In this document: positions 14,141 to 14,149 of the stretch, one piece after another | Numbering within the stretch: the first letter of the stretch is position 1 | Layout of the letters: the number at the start of each line of letters is the position of its first letter | DNA from: Akkermansiaceae bacterium | Lineage (GTDB): Bacteria > Verrucomicrobiota > Verrucomicrobiia > Verrucomicrobiales > Akkermansiaceae | NCBI GenBank assembly: GCA_025457805.1 | Contig: JALOTR010000009.1 | Span: 1 to 14,149 of the forward strand | Direction of reading: 5' to 3' | Length of the DNA: 14,149 nucleotides | Made by a program: the position numbers and the translations under genes | The notes under the pieces: generated by a model | The model's database searches: none | Told to the model about the DNA's origin: nothing | Seen by the model: only the letters and a program-made list of their open reading frames with translations

Positions 14141-14149
14141 CCGATGTGA

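Overview
The window (about 14.1 kb, GC-rich, densely coding) looks like ordinary chromosome from a Gram-negative bacterium, most plausibly a member of the Verrucomicrobiota. That placement is an inference. It rests on lipoprotein-type and secreted proteins, a very large bacterial alpha-2-macroglobulin, scarce Shine-Dalgarno sequences, GC-rich palindromic intergenic repeats, and a small zinc-ribbon/membrane protein of a kind I associate with that phylum. No rRNA, tRNA, transposase, integrase, phage gene or CRISPR array was seen.

Layout. (1) 88-961: a DUF2062 membrane protein (+) converges on a 96-residue zinc-ribbon protein with a C-terminal membrane anchor (-), with a hairpin between them. 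(2) 1057-2337: a 426-residue protein (+), divergent from the zinc-ribbon gene, with the motif order of a circularly permuted ATP-grasp enzyme. (3) 2376-2554: an imperfect inverted repeat built from 9-bp ACAGATTAC-like units, then a strong intrinsic terminator for the minus-strand gene rpmB (ribosomal protein L28). (4) 2940-3911: an alpha/beta-hydrolase with a lipoprotein-like signal (-), divergent from (5) 4003-4746, a small trypsin-fold lipoprotein with an intact His-Asp-Ser triad. (6) 4765-5814: an E1-alpha-like thiamine-diphosphate protein without a beta subunit and with unusual active-site residues. (7) 5908-11640: a 1910-residue alpha-2-macroglobulin with an intact CVEQ thioester. (8) 11925-13771: an nrnA-like DHH phosphoesterase and truB, two RNA-metabolism genes. 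(9) 13772-14149: several hairpins, then an 83-bp-period palindromic repeat array reaching almost to the window end.

How the genes relate. The nrnA-truB pair (nanoRNA/pAp turnover and tRNA pseudouridine-55 synthesis) is a common bacterial neighbourhood, normally near rbfA/infB/ribF, which are not seen here. The trypsin-like lipoprotein and the alpha-2-macroglobulin would both act in the cell envelope and lie on the same strand 1.2 kb apart; a functional link is speculative. The rest look like independent small transcription units. No clearly new multi-gene system was found. The best leads are the altered E1-alpha active site, the uncharacterised ATP-grasp-like protein, the orphan alpha-2-macroglobulin and the intergenic repeat families.
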